In this document: positions 52,809 through 61,558 of the stretch, one piece after another
How positions within the stretch are numbered: the stretch's first letter is position 1
Layout of the letters: every line of letters begins with the position of its first letter
Assembly (NCBI RefSeq): GCF_001298445.1
Contig: NZ_CP012036.1
Location: 6,015,525 to 6,079,524, forward strand
DNA length: 64,000 nt
Reading direction: 5' to 3'
DNA from: Nostoc piscinale CENA21
Lineage (GTDB): Bacteria > Cyanobacteriota > Cyanobacteriia > Cyanobacteriales > Nostocaceae
Notes under the pieces: generated by a model
What the model saw: the letters and a program-made list of their open reading frames with translations, nothing else
Told to the model about the DNA's origin: nothing
Database searches by the model: none
Position numbers and translations under genes: made by a program

Positions 52809-53195
52809 ATGCCCAAATGGAAAGTAGTAACGGAATTTTCTTTTAATAGCGCCCACTACATCAAAGATTATGATGGCCCCTGTGGTCGGATGCACGGGCA
52901 TAATTACCAAGTCCGCATCGAAGCTATATCAACACAGTTGCATTCTTCACAATTTTGTCCTCATCCAGTCATGGTAGCGGATTTTAGAACTTTACGTTGG
53001 GCAAAACAAGATGTCACAAAAGGCGGTCTTGACCACTGCATTTTAAATGAAGTTATGCCTCCTGAATATGAGACTACGGCGGAAATGATTGCTAAGTATA
53101 TTTACGATGAAACAAAGAAGCGAGTACCGCCAAATGTACAATTAAAAGTTCATATTTCGGAAACACCTAATAGTTGGGTGGAATATGAAGAATAA
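52809..53195 (+). CDS. queD: 6-carboxytetrahydropterin synthase family protein (QueD/PTPS-like)
   Basis: 128 residues. Zinc ligands are His in FNSAHYIKDY (about 17) and the pair in GRMHGHNYQV (about 30-32); the nearby GPCGRMHGH supplies the catalytic Cys. DHCILNE near 77 and the closing HISETPNSWVEYEE complete the family. QueD makes 6-carboxytetrahydropterin on the way to queuosine; a pterin-type role is possible for cyanobacterial paralogues. ATG at 52809 follows GAGGTAAT. Confidence 0.88.
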   Translation: MPKWKVVTEFSFNSAHYIKDYDGPCGRMHGHNYQVRIEAISTQLHSSQFCPHPVMVADFRTLRWAKQDVTKGGLDHCILNEVMPPEYETTAEMIAKYIYDETKKRVPPNVQLKVHISETPNSWVEYEE

Positions 53196-53273
53196 TTTTA
53201 GTCAGTAGATTGTTACACATCTTTATCATTGGGCGAAGTTAGTCCCCATCAAAGAAGTTTTATCATTCTGCAT

Positions 53274-53318
53274 AAAAGAGGGGCTAATTTCTCGTTTCGA
53301 GTCTTTAGCCCCTCTTTT
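53274..53318 (+). terminator. Strong terminator after queD
   Basis: AAAAGAGGGGCTAA (53274-53287) and TTAGCCCCTCTTTT (53305-53318) form a perfect 14-base-pair stem with a 17-base loop; a T-rich tail follows (TCTCGCTTTTTGG). It lies about 80 bases past the queD stop. The rest of the gap to 53643 is AT-rich without a gene. Confidence 0.85.
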
Positions 53319-53642
53319 CTCGCTTTTTGGCACACAACTTTATTCGTACTTATTTAGTGTTTCTTAAATATTTTTGTTAATTAAATACATTTTAAAACCT
53401 AAAAAATTAAGATATTTCTTTCGGTAGATGGCATTTACAAATTATTATAAGAATACCAAGATTGTGCTAGTAAACTTTTATGAACTAATCAATGTAATAG
53501 CGCCTTTCTGAAAGTTCATAAAGTTATAAATCACATTATTAATTTTTTAATAATACTTGTCTCAGCTTGTACATTCATGCCATAAGTCACTGCCGAAATT
53601 GTGTAATCTAAAAAAAGCTAGGCTAATCTTCAATGAGGTCTG

Positions 53643-53858
53643 ATGACTCCCAATATTCTGCGTCAGCTTTGGTCTGTGGTTGAAACTGCCCAAACCATGA
53701 CCCTCCTACAGCTGGATGATGCTAGCTTGGTGCAATGGTTGGTAAAACAAACCACAACACAAGTTTTCTTAGATTCCCATGAGATTGACTCTCTTGGTGA
53801 CTATATTCAATCCCGGCTAAGTTTGATACGAGATATCGCTTATGAGCGACATTATTAA
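53643..53858 (+). CDS. Small conserved-type cyanobacterial protein
   Basis: 71 residues: MTPNILRQLWSVVETAQTMT, then LLQLDDASLVQWLVKQ and DYIQSRLSLIRDIAYERHY. It is helical, without membrane segments or a signal peptide. The pattern is familiar as a short hypothetical protein of filamentous cyanobacteria but no function is known. A stem-loop follows the stop directly, consistent with a real transcription unit. Confidence 0.68.
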   Translation: MTPNILRQLWSVVETAQTMTLLQLDDASLVQWLVKQTTTQVFLDSHEIDSLGDYIQSRLSLIRDIAYERHY

Positions 53859-53861
53859 TAA

Positions 53862-53904
53862 GTCAATGGTCAAGAATCCAGAGTAAAAACAATTGACCAT
53901 TGAC
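53862..53904. terminator. Stem-loop between the small ORF and ribD
   Basis: GTCAATGGTCAA (53862-53873) pairs with TTGACCATTGAC (53893-53904) over 12 bases. It separates convergent genes and probably ends both transcripts. The stem text belongs to the ATTGAC-type heptamer repeats also seen near 58892. Confidence 0.65.
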
Positions 53905-53917
53905 TATCGATTATTGA

Positions 53918-55120
53918 CTATTGAGGTAAATAACCTTCCACTAAGCAATCGGAACCAACCACACGCCAACGCACATTTTCTAAGGGCAATGCTTCGGTCA
54001 TATTAGTAAAACCCAAATCACCCACTGGTGTAGGCGCATGACTACCGCCAATAATTTTCGGAGCAATAAAAGCCATAACTTTTTGTACCGCTCCTTGAGC
54101 GATCGCACTTGCAGCTAAATTACCGCCACACTCCCACAAGACACTGCAAAAACCCCGTTCATATAAGTGCATCATTGCTTGTGCGGGTGTCAGTGTTGGT
54201 AATTCCACAACCTCCACGCCAAGTTTAACTAAGATTGTTTGTAAATCAGGGTTAGCACCAACTTCCGTTAACACCAAAGTCGGTGCTTCTTGGGTTTCCC
54301 ACAAACGGGCGGTTTCTGGCAAGTTGAGTTGACGACTCATCACTACTCGTAAAGGATTATGCGCCTCGACTTGATGGCTAGTTAAAAAAGGATTGTCTTG
54401 TCGGACTGTATTACCACCCACAATGATGGCATCACAAGCCGCCCGTAGTTGATGTACTTCACTGCGGGCGGCTTGATTTGTCACCCAAGCACTATGACCA
54501 ACAGTCGTAGCGATTTTGCCATCTAAAGTCATGGCATATTTTAAAATGCCAAAAGGTTTTTTATGTAGAATGCGATGTACAAAAGCTTCATTTAGCTGCT
54601 GACAAGCCTCAGTTTCTACCCCAACTAACACCTCGACACCAGCAGCACGTAAACGCGCAATCCCGCCCCCAGCCACCAAAGGGTTAGGATCAACCATACC
54701 AACCACTACCTTAGCCACACCAGCCTTAATCAATCCTTCCGAACAAGGAGGAGTGCGCCCATAATGATTGCAAGGTTCCAGGTTGACATAAACTGTAGCA
54801 CCATGAGCGCGATCACCTGCTGCTCTCAAAGCAAAAACTTCAGCGTGAGGTTCACCAGCGCGGGGATGAAACCCTTCACCCACAATCTCGCCATCTTTGA
54901 CTACAACCGCCCCCACTAAAGGATTAGGCGAAGTGCGCCCTAAAGCACGGCGGGCAAGTTCCAAGCATCGCTGCATCATCCGGGAGTCAAAGTCAGCTTC
55001 ACTGCTCATACTGTTCTGCTTTGGAGAATCAAATACCACTGGCGATCGCAATCTCAAACCATCTTCTTGAGTGTAATTTAGCGATGTATCTACTTGAGTA
55101 ACAACTGGGGAATTATCCAT
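53918..55120 (-). CDS. ribD: Bifunctional riboflavin deaminase/reductase RibD
   Basis: 400 residues. The N-terminal cytidine-deaminase-like domain has zinc ligands in PHAEVFALRAAG and EPCNHYGRTPPCSEGLI. The C-terminal reductase domain begins about residue 190 (KYAMTLDGKIATTVGHSAWV) and ends CLVEGYLPQ. It performs two consecutive steps of riboflavin synthesis. The first 37 residues before MSSEADFDSRM are not part of the fold, so ATG at 55009 may be the true start. Gene neighbours are unrelated, as is usual for cyanobacterial rib genes. Confidence 0.93.
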   Translation of the reverse strand: MDNSPVVTQVDTSLNYTQEDGLRLRSPVVFDSPKQNSMSSEADFDSRMMQRCLELARRALGRTSPNPLVGAVVVKDGEIVGEGFHPRAGEPHAEVFALRAAGDRAHGATVYVNLEPCNHYGRTPPCSEGLIKAGVAKVVVGMVDPNPLVAGGGIARLRAAGVEVLVGVETEACQQLNEAFVHRILHKKPFGILKYAMTLDGKIATTVGHSAWVTNQAARSEVHQLRAACDAIIVGGNTVRQDNPFLTSHQVEAHNPLRVVMSRQLNLPETARLWETQEAPTLVLTEVGANPDLQTILVKLGVEVVELPTLTPAQAMMHLYERGFCSVLWECGGNLAASAIAQGAVQKVMAFIAPKIIGGSHAPTPVGDLGFTNMTEALPLENVRWRVVGSDCLVEGYLPQ

Positions 55121-55228
55121 AAATTTTGAGCAATAATTTCAAGATTCTGCACGTTACCAATTTGGATCTTCATACCTCAACATTAATATTTCCAATTTAC
55201 TGTTCGCTGTCGGCGTGCTTACTTAAAC

Positions 55229-55413
55229 AGGACTTATACACAAAGATTGTCTGTGAAGAATTGGTATAAGGGTTTTGAACACCTACACCCTTACAGGGAA
55301 GTCAAAAGTTAAAAGTCAAAAATTCTTTGACTTTTAACTTTTGACTTTTGACTTAATTTTGCCCCTTCACCCTGCCTAAACCCTTAATTTTTCCTATCAC
55401 TGCCTAAGTCCTA
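55229..55413. mobile_element. Dispersed MITE-like element, family 2, with nested hairpin
   Basis: The left end AGGACTTATACACAAAGATT and right end CTAAGTCCTA mirror each other, and the first 40 and last 40 bases match the copy at 25683. The core holds the perfect heptamer hairpin at 55299-55347. It fills half of the gap between ribD and the mre operon. Confidence 0.65.
55299..55347. repeat. Perfect 22-base-pair hairpin built from AAAAGT heptamers
   Basis: Bases 55299-55320 (AAGTCAAAAGTTAAAAGTCA and two more A) pair without a mismatch with 55326-55347 around a 5-base loop. It sits inside the family 2 element and is of the same sequence class as the foldbacks after pgl and fabH. Confidence 0.75.
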
Positions 55414-55417
55414 AATC

Positions 55418-55461
55418 AAAAAGAGTGAGGATTTAGGCTCGTAGCCTATGATTCCTCACTC
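55418..55461 (-). terminator. Terminator of the mre operon
   Basis: Read on the minus strand, GAGTGAGGA pairs with TCCTCACTC, with an inner TAGGCT/AGCCTA stem, followed by TTTTTGATTT. It lies 33 bases past the mreD stop and has all marks of a factor-independent terminator. Confidence 0.85.
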
Positions 55462-55493
55462 CCAAATTTACACTCAAGATATTTCCTCTGTAA

Positions 55494-56114
55494 CTATTGT
55501 TCGATCGCTTTGCGCTTTTGCCACCACAAATTGAGGGGATAGTAAACGACAGGAGCCCAAAGACTGCTGAGAATAGCTGATGCTAGAGCAACTCTTTGGT
55601 AATAAGCCCAGATGTATTCTACTTTGCGATCGCCAGTCAAGCTCAATTGCAACCCAAAAATTGACTCCGACAAAATGGCCATGATAAAGACAATTAAAGC
55701 GATCGAAATAAAGTCTTCTTGGATAAATCGCTGCTTCTGCACTAATCCCGTGAGTAATCCCACCAAACCCAAAGTGACGGCGTGAGTTGGATCTGGTGAA
55801 GTTAGGGCATCTTGCAGTAGTCCTAAAACTATACCTGCGATCGCTCCTTCCCAAACAGAGCGTTTGATACTCCAAGCCACTACCCAAATTAACAGCCAAT
55901 TCGGCCCCAATCCCAACAATTCTGTACCAGGAAAGCGAGTCGGCAGTAACAGCAAGCATAACAGCACAGACCCAACTGTCACAGACAAATCTAACAGTTG
56001 CACTACACGCGGATGCCAACGGGCGATGGGTTTGCGATAAGCTTTAGACTTTGATTTTCGTTCCGCAGCTTTCGGCTTGTTCGATTTACGACCATTAAAT
56101 GAAGGTATCTTCAT
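55494..56114 (-). CDS. mreD: Rod shape-determining protein MreD
   Basis: 206 residues. A basic N-terminus (about 35 residues with many Lys) precedes five or six membrane segments, as in cyanobacterial MreD. It is the last gene of mreB-mreC-mreD and starts inside the stop of mreC with a four-base overlap. MreD is the membrane part of the elongasome that guides lateral wall synthesis. Sequence conservation in this family is low; the call leans on position and hydropathy. A longer frame overlapping it on the same strand is a shadow. Confidence 0.88.
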   Translation of the reverse strand: MKIPSFNGRKSNKPKAAERKSKSKAYRKPIARWHPRVVQLLDLSVTVGSVLLCLLLLPTRFPGTELLGLGPNWLLIWVVAWSIKRSVWEGAIAGIVLGLLQDALTSPDPTHAVTLGLVGLLTGLVQKQRFIQEDFISIALIVFIMAILSESIFGLQLSLTGDRKVEYIWAYYQRVALASAILSSLWAPVVYYPLNLWWQKRKAIEQ

Positions 56115-56932
56115 TGTTGATTTGCCTGTTCTTGTTTTTTAGACTGTGGCGTTTCCTGTGGTTGGTTTGTTGGTTTAGGATACACAGCTACCCAATCTAA
56201 TGACCTAATTGGTGGGAAAAGTTCAACTTTCGCCACGGATGCTGGCAGTTTCTTTAAATCTAAAGATTTGATTTTGCCTACTGCCAAGCCAGAGGGAAAT
56301 TTTTGACTGTAAGTTGAAGTCGAAACTAAATCTCCTACTTTGACATTTGGCACTTTTTCATAAAATTCCAGCACAGCTTCTGCGGAAGAATCACCCCGTA
56401 AAACTCCCTTGGCAGAAGTGCGGCTAACAGTCACACCCACTTGACTTTTTAAGTCACTAATCAACAACACACGGCTAGTATTAGGAGTGACACTATCTAC
56501 CAAACCAACTAATCCACCCTCAGCCTTGACAATATACCCTTCTTGAATGCCAGAATTTGAGCCACGATTCAGCGTTACTTGTTGCCACCAATGATCTGCA
56601 CTCCGCCCTACTACCCGCGCTGGTACTGGACGTGATGCGACTGGCTCAGGTTGGACATAACCCAATAAATTTTGTAACTGTTGATTTTGGCTTTCCAGTT
56701 CTTGAATGCGCGTTTGCATCTCCATAAACTGGGCATCTTTGAGGCGTTCTTCCAAACGTTCTGCGGGAGTTTGCCCAGATTGCAAAAGCTGTAGAGGACT
56801 TGTCACTACTTGATAAACTTCTAGTAGCATTGCCCCTTGAGTCTGTCGTAATATCCAAGCACCACCTAGTACAAGAGCCAGCGAAGCAACCTGTAACCCT
56901 TTGCGACCCCACCAACGACGTACAGTAACCAT
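56111..56932 (-). CDS. mreC: Rod shape-determining protein MreC
   Basis: 273 residues. One membrane anchor (VASLALVLGGAWIL) is followed by a coiled coil (ERLKDAQFMEMQTRIQELES) and the two beta-barrel MreC domain, with ARVVGRSADHWWQQVTLNRG, GSNSGIQEGYIV and GLVGLVDSVTPNTSRVLLIS. The C-terminal tail is rich in Gln and Pro. MreC links MreB to wall synthases in the periplasm. It lies 94 bases after mreB and overlaps mreD by four bases. Confidence 0.95.
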   Translation of the reverse strand: MVTVRRWWGRKGLQVASLALVLGGAWILRQTQGAMLLEVYQVVTSPLQLLQSGQTPAERLEERLKDAQFMEMQTRIQELESQNQQLQNLLGYVQPEPVASRPVPARVVGRSADHWWQQVTLNRGSNSGIQEGYIVKAEGGLVGLVDSVTPNTSRVLLISDLKSQVGVTVSRTSAKGVLRGDSSAEAVLEFYEKVPNVKVGDLVSTSTYSQKFPSGLAVGKIKSLDLKKLPASVAKVELFPPIRSLDWVAVYPKPTNQPQETPQSKKQEQANQQ

Positions 56933-57026
56933 GTATACCTATTTCTATATTTTGATAGATATCGGATTCTATTTATATGAAACCCAAATCCAAGCCAAAT
57001 AGAACCCAATATCTCATATTTTTTTC

Positions 57027-58070
57027 CTACATATTTTTAGAACGGCCGCTGAATACCCTTTCCAGCTGTTTAAAGTTCTCCAAGACACGGCCTGTTCCCA
57101 GTACAACACAGCTGAGTGGATCAGCCGCGATGTGAGTCACAATCCCCGTTTCATGACTGATTAGGGTATCAATGCCTTTGAGTAGCGCCCCACCACCAGC
57201 CAGCATAATACCACGGTCGATGATGTCAGATGCTAGTTCGGGCGGGGTTCTTTCTAATGTCCGTTTTACCGCTTCCACAATGATGGATAACGGTTCCAAC
57301 ATACTTTCGCGGATTTCTGGACTTTTGATGGTAACAGTACGGGGTAAGCCAGAAAGTAAATGTAAGCCTCTGACTTCCATCATGGTTTCACCATCTTCGC
57401 TGGTGGGATAAGCTGAACCCAGACGAATTTTGATATCTTCCGCCGTCCGTTCACCAATTACTAAGTTATGCACTTTCTTCATATATTGGACGATGGATTC
57501 CGTGAGTTCATCCCCGGCAATGCGTACTGATTCACTCAACACTGTGCCTTGAAGACTCAATACAGCAACTTCCGTTGTACCACCACCAATATCGATAATC
57601 ATATTACCAGTCGGTTCCGCAACTGGTAGACCGGCTCCAATTGCGGCGGCAACTGGCTCATCAATTAAATAAACTTCTCTCGCCCCAGCTTGAACTGCGG
57701 CATCCATTACAGCCCGTCTTTCTACCCCAGTGACACCACTGGGAATGCCAATCACAATTCGCGGTAGAATTAGCGATCGCCCTTCATTAACTCGCTGAAT
57801 AAAACTTTTGAGCATTAGCTCTGCCGTATCGAAATCAGCGATTACACCGTCACGCAAGGGACGCAAGGCAATCACGTTTTCCGGTGTACGACCGAGCATT
57901 TTTTTGGCATCTTCTCCTACTGCCAGTGCCACCTTTTCGTTTTGGTCGATCGCCACTACAGAAGGTTCTTGCAGTACAATGCCTTTACCAGATACATAAA
58001 CAAGGGTATTAGCAGTACCGAGGTCGATACCCATATCCCATGATGAGCGAAAGTTCCTAAACAGCCCCAC
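57027..58070 (-). CDS. mreB: Rod shape-determining protein MreB
   Basis: 347 residues of the bacterial actin. Phosphate loops and nucleotide-binding blocks are intact: MGIDLGTANTLVYVSGKGIV at the start, IGIPSGVTGVERRAVMDAA, DIGGGTTEVAVLSL and IMLAGGGALLKGID. MreB filaments orient cell elongation; in Nostocales they shape vegetative cells in the filament. It heads the operon, whose promoter region must lie in the 458-base gap shared with the divergent ssb. Confidence 0.98.
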   Translation of the reverse strand: MGLFRNFRSSWDMGIDLGTANTLVYVSGKGIVLQEPSVVAIDQNEKVALAVGEDAKKMLGRTPENVIALRPLRDGVIADFDTAELMLKSFIQRVNEGRSLILPRIVIGIPSGVTGVERRAVMDAAVQAGAREVYLIDEPVAAAIGAGLPVAEPTGNMIIDIGGGTTEVAVLSLQGTVLSESVRIAGDELTESIVQYMKKVHNLVIGERTAEDIKIRLGSAYPTSEDGETMMEVRGLHLLSGLPRTVTIKSPEIRESMLEPLSIIVEAVKRTLERTPPELASDIIDRGIMLAGGGALLKGIDTLISHETGIVTHIAADPLSCVVLGTGRVLENFKQLERVFSGRSKNM

Positions 58071-58528
58071 GCGTCTCTACGCCCCCTATTCGCAATACTT
58101 CTTGACTATAAAAAAATGTTAGATGGAATCGTGCTGGATTCTATTACGTTTTTGATCATCAGTCTAGTAAAGTTGGTCATTTTTTTGATTTAGCTTTGAC
58201 CATACTGACTAAATTTGTGACATTCACGTTTTCGATATTCCTTGCCCAACTCAGTATATCCGTACAGTTTTATTAGTTTTCCCCAAGTGATAGCTCAAAT
58301 TAATATAGCTTGCAAGGTTGTTAAGTTTTTAACACATTTTTAATCATCAGGAGTCAGAATACAGAATTTCCCATGCTTGAAATCAGGAATTTTGGCGAGG
58401 TAAGAATTTTTGCTTCTTCTTGCACAATTAAATCAAAGGTCAATTCTGAATTCTGCCTTATTCAGTTCATAATTAGCTATTATGGAAAACAAGATAAATC
58501 AGTACGTCAGTACTAAAAGGGAAGACTC
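58071..58528. other. Divergent gap between mreB and ssb
   Basis: No gene or clear repeat is visible. AT-rich text with T-runs near 58180 and 58330 presumably holds the promoters of both flanking units. No -10/-35 pair stands out enough to name. Confidence 0.4.
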
Positions 58529-58891
58529 ATGACTATTAATATAGTTCACCTCATTGGTCGCGTAGGTGGCGACCCAGACATGAAATATTTTGATTCCGGT
58601 AAAACTAAATGTAGATTAACGCTGGCAGTCAACAGAAGAACACGCAACAGTGACGAGCCTGACTGGTTCGAGTTGGAATTGTGGGGCAAGACTGCTGAGG
58701 TGGCGGGTAATTATGTCCGCAAAGGTAAGCAAATTGCCGTCAAAGGTTCCTTAAAGTTTGACTCCTGGAACGATCGCCAAACCGGAGTTAGTCGTTCTAA
58801 ACCTGTGATTGTTGTAGATCAGTTAGATTTATTAGGTTCTAAAAATGAGGGAGACAACAGTATGAATGATATGTCTCCAGATAATTTTTAG
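58529..58891 (+). CDS. ssb: Single-stranded DNA-binding protein
   Basis: 120 residues with one OB-fold: INIVHLIGRVGGDPDMKYFD at the start, then WFELELWGKTAEVAGNYVRK and GKQIAVKGSLKFDSWNDRQT. The C-terminus (NSMNDMSPDNF) is acidic and short, without the long Gly-rich linker or the classic DDDIPF tip, as in cyanobacterial SSB. AAAGGGAAG seven bases before the ATG is a good ribosome binding site. Confidence 0.93.
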   Translation: MTINIVHLIGRVGGDPDMKYFDSGKTKCRLTLAVNRRTRNSDEPDWFELELWGKTAEVAGNYVRKGKQIAVKGSLKFDSWNDRQTGVSRSKPVIVVDQLDLLGSKNEGDNSMNDMSPDNF

Positions 58892-58926
58892 TTGGTCATT
58901 TGTCCTTTGTACTGACAAATGACCAA
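58892..58926. terminator. Terminator between convergent ssb and the SIMPL gene
   Basis: TTGGTCATTTGTC (58892-58904) pairs over 13 bases with GACAAATGACCAA (58914-58926). It begins directly at the ssb stop and probably serves both genes. Confidence 0.75.
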
Positions 58927-58939
58927 TGACAAGTGACAA

Positions 58940-59683
58940 CTAATAACTAATTTGCAATGTCACCGATGCTTCTACGTCTTGTTCACCACCAACTACAGGT
59001 GTAGAAACATCTTCAGCGACTTTCGCCGCCTGAGCGCGTAAAAATACAGGTGGTGGTGGGGCGCTGGCATTATTAACTTGAATGCTGATTATTTCTTTAG
59101 ATTTGAGTCCTAACGAGCTTAATACAGCATCAGCTTGTTTTTGGGCATCCTGAGTAGCTTCTTTGAGTGCTACTTCGCGGGCAGCGGCGATCGCCTCATC
59201 ACTAGCAATAAAACTAACACCGTTAATTTGCGTTGCCCCAGCTTTCACCGCATCATCTAGCAATGTACCGGCTTTCTCGGTAGGAAGGCGAAAACTTACA
59301 GTATTACTAGCAGCATAGCCAGTAATGCGCTGCACATTGTTGGTGTAACTGTAAACAGGATTGAGACGGATACCTGTAGTTTCTAATTTTTCGACATTAC
59401 GGCTTTTGAGTAAAGCAACCACAGCCGATGACCGCTTGGCAGCTTCTTGCTGGACTTCTTGAGCAGTTTTACCTTGAATCTCCACCCCTAAATTCACCAG
59501 CGACAAAGTAGTAGGTATTGACTCCATCCCCCGTCCACTCACAGTCAAAGTCCGCCATAACTTTTCTTTTTCTTGGGCTGATGCAGGTAAAGCCACCGTG
59601 ACAAATAACAGCAAAGTTAACGGTAGAGATTTCCAAAACTTCCCAACACAAAACTGAGAACCAGACAAAGCAGTTCTAGACAT
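58940..59683 (-). CDS. SIMPL-domain (DUF541) periplasmic protein
   Basis: 247 residues from ATG at 59683, chosen because GAGGAG lies nine bases before it. The signal peptide is FWKSLPLTLLLFVTVALPAS with cleavage near ASAQ. The SIMPL domain spans most of the rest: LTVSGRGMESIPTTLSLVNL, GYAASNTVSFRLPTEKAGTL and EVALKEATQDAQKQADAVLS, ending VGGEQDVEASVTLQISY. Members form oligomeric rings in the periplasm and their role is poorly defined. A longer frame starting at 59746 has no ribosome binding site. Confidence 0.9.
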   Translation of the reverse strand: MSRTALSGSQFCVGKFWKSLPLTLLLFVTVALPASAQEKEKLWRTLTVSGRGMESIPTTLSLVNLGVEIQGKTAQEVQQEAAKRSSAVVALLKSRNVEKLETTGIRLNPVYSYTNNVQRITGYAASNTVSFRLPTEKAGTLLDDAVKAGATQINGVSFIASDEAIAAAREVALKEATQDAQKQADAVLSSLGLKSKEIISIQVNNASAPPPPVFLRAQAAKVAEDVSTPVVGGEQDVEASVTLQISY

Positions 59684-59910
59684 AAACTTGCACTCCTCTA
59701 AACAATATATACAGATGCTAATAAGTAAACTGCATCGAACTATCATTCGTTAACTGTCAAGCATTAATAGTTAACAGTTAATTCGCTCGATACTATTTCT
59801 ATGTTTCTACTTCTATGTTTCTACTGTGACACTGCTCTAGTCAAAAACAGGCACGGTTACATTTTTGGAAACTAAAAAATCACAATGAAATTTTTGTTAC
59901 ATCTGACCAT

Positions 59911-59975
59911 AGGACTAACGTTTTCCGCTCTGCATAGGCAGACTTTGTTCCTGTAGCCACAACTTCAGTCGCAGG
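59911..59975. mobile_element. Right-half fragment of the family 1 MITE-like element
   Basis: GGACTAACG, GACTTTGTTCCTGTAGCCAC and AACTTCAGTCGC match the right half of the copies at 16435 and 27490 in the same order; the left half and both ends are gone. The rest of the 504-base gap between the SIMPL gene and the polyferredoxin gene is AT-rich and empty. Confidence 0.55.
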
Positions 59976-60187
59976 CGTGTAAGGTTTGAGATTTGAGTAT
60001 TTAGGCGTAGAAATTACGAAGAAAAGATAAAGATTTAAGTATATATACTGTTCTTGTCTGATTGAGCCAGGCTGCATAATAAGCCCAACTATAATACAAA
60101 ATTTTGCGCCAAATCTTTTACGCCAATTACCTACATAACTGGTTCTAGATGCGGCATTCACAAAATATTATTTAGTGGAATAGATCC

Positions 60188-61465
60188 ATGCTCTTGAGCA
60201 TAGCTGAACGTCAGATGCACTGGGTGCGCTGTCTGTTAACTTTCGCATGGCTCCTAATCATTGCTTCCCTATTGTACGACCCTTGGACTCCGGCTCTGAT
60301 TCACTTAAATCATACTTCTACCCCACAGGAATTTGCTGTTAGCTGTATTCATGTGCAAGGTAAATGCTTACCAGAAAGAGCATATCCTTTGGGAACAACT
60401 GTGATGTGGGGAGTAATTGTACCTGCATCAATTTTTATTTTGCTAGCTTTTGGTCATGAACTGTGGCGACGTATTTGTCCGCTTTCTTTTCTGTCACAAA
60501 TTCCCCGCGCTTTGGGTTGGCAGCGATACTCTCAACACAAGCAATCTCAATTAGGAAAAGCACGCTACAAATTAGCCAAAGTCAATCCTAAATCTTGGTT
60601 GGGCAAAAATTATGCTTACCTCCAGTTTGGCTGGTTGTTTTTAGGGTTATGTGGTCGGATTTTATTTTTTGATGCCGATCGCCTAGTTTTGGCATCATGG
60701 TTGTTATTTACAATTGTCTTTGCAATTACAGTTGGCTACTTTTATAGCGGCAAGACATGGTGTAATTATTTTTGTCCAATGGCACCAGTAGAAAAGATTT
60801 ACAGTCAACCCAGTGGTTTATTCAGCAGCAAGGCTGATAGAAATAATCAGCAAATCACCCAATCAATGTGTCGCATTGTTTTGCCAGAAGGTAAAGAACA
60901 GAGTGACTGTGTTGGCTGTCAAAATGCTTGTATTGATATAGATGGCGAACGGGCTTATTGGCAAGACCTGAAAAAACCGGCAGAATCTTTTGTGCGCTAT
61001 GGCTACAGTGGTTTAGTAGTTGGTTACTTTCTTTACTACTACTTGTATGCAGGCAATTGGGAATATTACTTTTCGGGGGCTTGGGCGCGGCAAACCAACC
61101 AACTAGCAACTCTATGGAGTCCGGGACTGTATTTATTTGAACGGCAAATTAATCTACCCAAACTCATGACTGTGCCAATCATCTTGGGAGGATGTACAGC
61201 GATCGCTTATGTTTTAGGACGCTGGGCAGAAACACAAGCAAAAGCCTATAGTCGTCGGCGTAACCTTTATCTGTCTCCTCAGCTCATTCGCCATCGGATT
61301 TTTACAATTTATACTTTTGGTATCTTTAATTTCTTTTTTATTTTTGCTGGCCGTCCTCTGATTTTATTACTGCCATCTTGGATACAGTGGATTTATAATT
61401 TACTTCTAGTTTTAGTAAGCACACTGTGGTTCTACAAAAATTTGCCGCGTAGTCCGCATCTTTAA
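60188..61465 (+). CDS. Membrane polyferredoxin-like (NapH/NosR-type) protein
   Basis: 425 residues with about nine membrane segments. Cysteine motifs on the loops resemble those of the NapH/NosR/CcoG group: RRICPLSFLSQIP near 97, TWCNYFCPMAPVEKI near 195, and a ferredoxin-like DCVGCQNACIDID near 240, preceded by MCRIVLPEG. Such proteins pass electrons across or along the membrane through 4Fe-4S clusters. Only some of the eight cysteines needed for two clusters are present, so one cluster is more likely. No catalytic partner is adjacent; the antiporter gene follows after 93 bases on the same strand. Confidence 0.75.
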   Translation: MLLSIAERQMHWVRCLLTFAWLLIIASLLYDPWTPALIHLNHTSTPQEFAVSCIHVQGKCLPERAYPLGTTVMWGVIVPASIFILLAFGHELWRRICPLSFLSQIPRALGWQRYSQHKQSQLGKARYKLAKVNPKSWLGKNYAYLQFGWLFLGLCGRILFFDADRLVLASWLLFTIVFAITVGYFYSGKTWCNYFCPMAPVEKIYSQPSGLFSSKADRNNQQITQSMCRIVLPEGKEQSDCVGCQNACIDIDGERAYWQDLKKPAESFVRYGYSGLVVGYFLYYYLYAGNWEYYFSGAWARQTNQLATLWSPGLYLFERQINLPKLMTVPIILGGCTAIAYVLGRWAETQAKAYSRRRNLYLSPQLIRHRIFTIYTFGIFNFFFIFAGRPLILLLPSWIQWIYNLLLVLVSTLWFYKNLPRSPHL

Positions 61466-61558
61466 TTTATACAGAAGTACTGCCCATCATTTCTGAACTT
61501 CCTCACAAGCCTCTATCCTAAACAGGTAAAAATAAAGAGAAGGATTTTCGCGGAAACA

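Noticed and set aside
55474..56019. Minus-strand ORF of 181 codons overlapping mreD
   Set aside because: Different frame of the mreD gene; it lacks membrane segments and conflicts with the coupled mreC-mreD overlap.
59880..60161. Minus-strand ORF of 93 codons upstream of the polyferredoxin gene
   Set aside because: It runs through a MITE fragment and AT-rich spacer, has no ribosome binding site and no domain-like pattern.
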